This document shows positions 63,733 through 64,000 of a stretch of 64,000 bases of DNA, piece by piece; positions within the stretch are counted from its first letter, which is position 1; every line of letters starts with the position of its first letter. The translations under genes were made by a program, and so were the position numbers. Under the pieces are notes generated by a model that saw nothing but the letters and a program-made list of their open reading frames with translations, was not told the DNA's origin and ran no database searches. Source of the DNA: Delphinapterus leucas (taxonomy: Eukaryota > Chordata > Mammalia > Artiodactyla > Monodontidae); the NCBI RefSeq assembly GCF_002288925.2, contig NW_022098031.1, positions 14,715,824 to 14,779,823 of the forward strand, given 5' to 3'.

Positions 63733-64000
63733 AACCATTCCATCTCATTGTTACAGAACTTCATATAGGTCATAAACAACAGAGTCAATGAGGCAGAAAC
63801 TAGGATTCAAATCTTCACATAGTTACCACATTTACCGAGTTTCTACTACGTGCTGCGTGTTTGAGAGATAGAGTGAAGGAAGAACGCAGCTTTTACTTCC
63901 CCTCAGAAGGGGCTCAAAGCAAGGGTGACCCTGTGCCCCAGTTTGTCTGATAAGTTATACGATTAAGCTACAAAGGGGAAGACAGGTATTAAGAAACTAG

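Overview
This window is mammalian nuclear DNA, most probably from a cetacean and plausibly a toothed whale or dolphin. The call rests on about nineteen copies of tRNA-derived CHR-type SINEs (head beginning gggcttccctggtggcgcag, with A box and B box), long regarded as a signature of whales, hippos and ruminants. Several copies are of the short form that ends in gcccgcgtaccgc plus poly(A). I saw no BovB or ruminant Bov-tA elements. The species call is an inference.

Only two protein-coding genes are supported, both on the + strand. (1) Positions 5062-13271 hold the last five coding exons of a gene I assign to C12orf56, with matching splice phases and a stop at 13269-13271. A weaker candidate exon lies at 632-695. 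(2) KICS2 (C12orf66), the KICSTOR subunit, starts at 42234 in a CpG island. Exon 1 ends at 42468 and exon 2 is 54230-54515; the remaining C-terminal exon lies beyond the window. As I recall the human map, these two genes are head-to-tail neighbours at 12q14, so the window is one ordinary syntenic block. They are not an operon, and no joint function is implied.

Layout: 1-13.3 kb, 3' half of C12orf56 with L1, L2, SINE and DNA-transposon fossils in its introns; 13.3-41.8 kb, intergenic repeats with no recognised gene; 41.8-42.7 kb, CpG-island promoter with two perfect cAMP-response elements and KICS2 exon 1; 42.7-54.2 kb, KICS2 intron 1, containing a full-length but dead antisense L1 (47558-53996); 54.2-64.0 kb, exon 2 and part of intron 2, with an L1 carrying a duplicated tail and a 36-base U2 snRNA fragment.

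Most of the remaining sequence is transposon fossil. Target-site duplications (TSDs) let many insertions be delimited exactly and several nestings ordered. Two runs of exactly 100 N (22490-22589, 51880-51979) are assembly gaps beside SINEs. I found no CRISPR, operon or novel defence-like system, and I do not think the window contains an undescribed biological system. The points worth a second look are splicing, promoter and transposon-history details.
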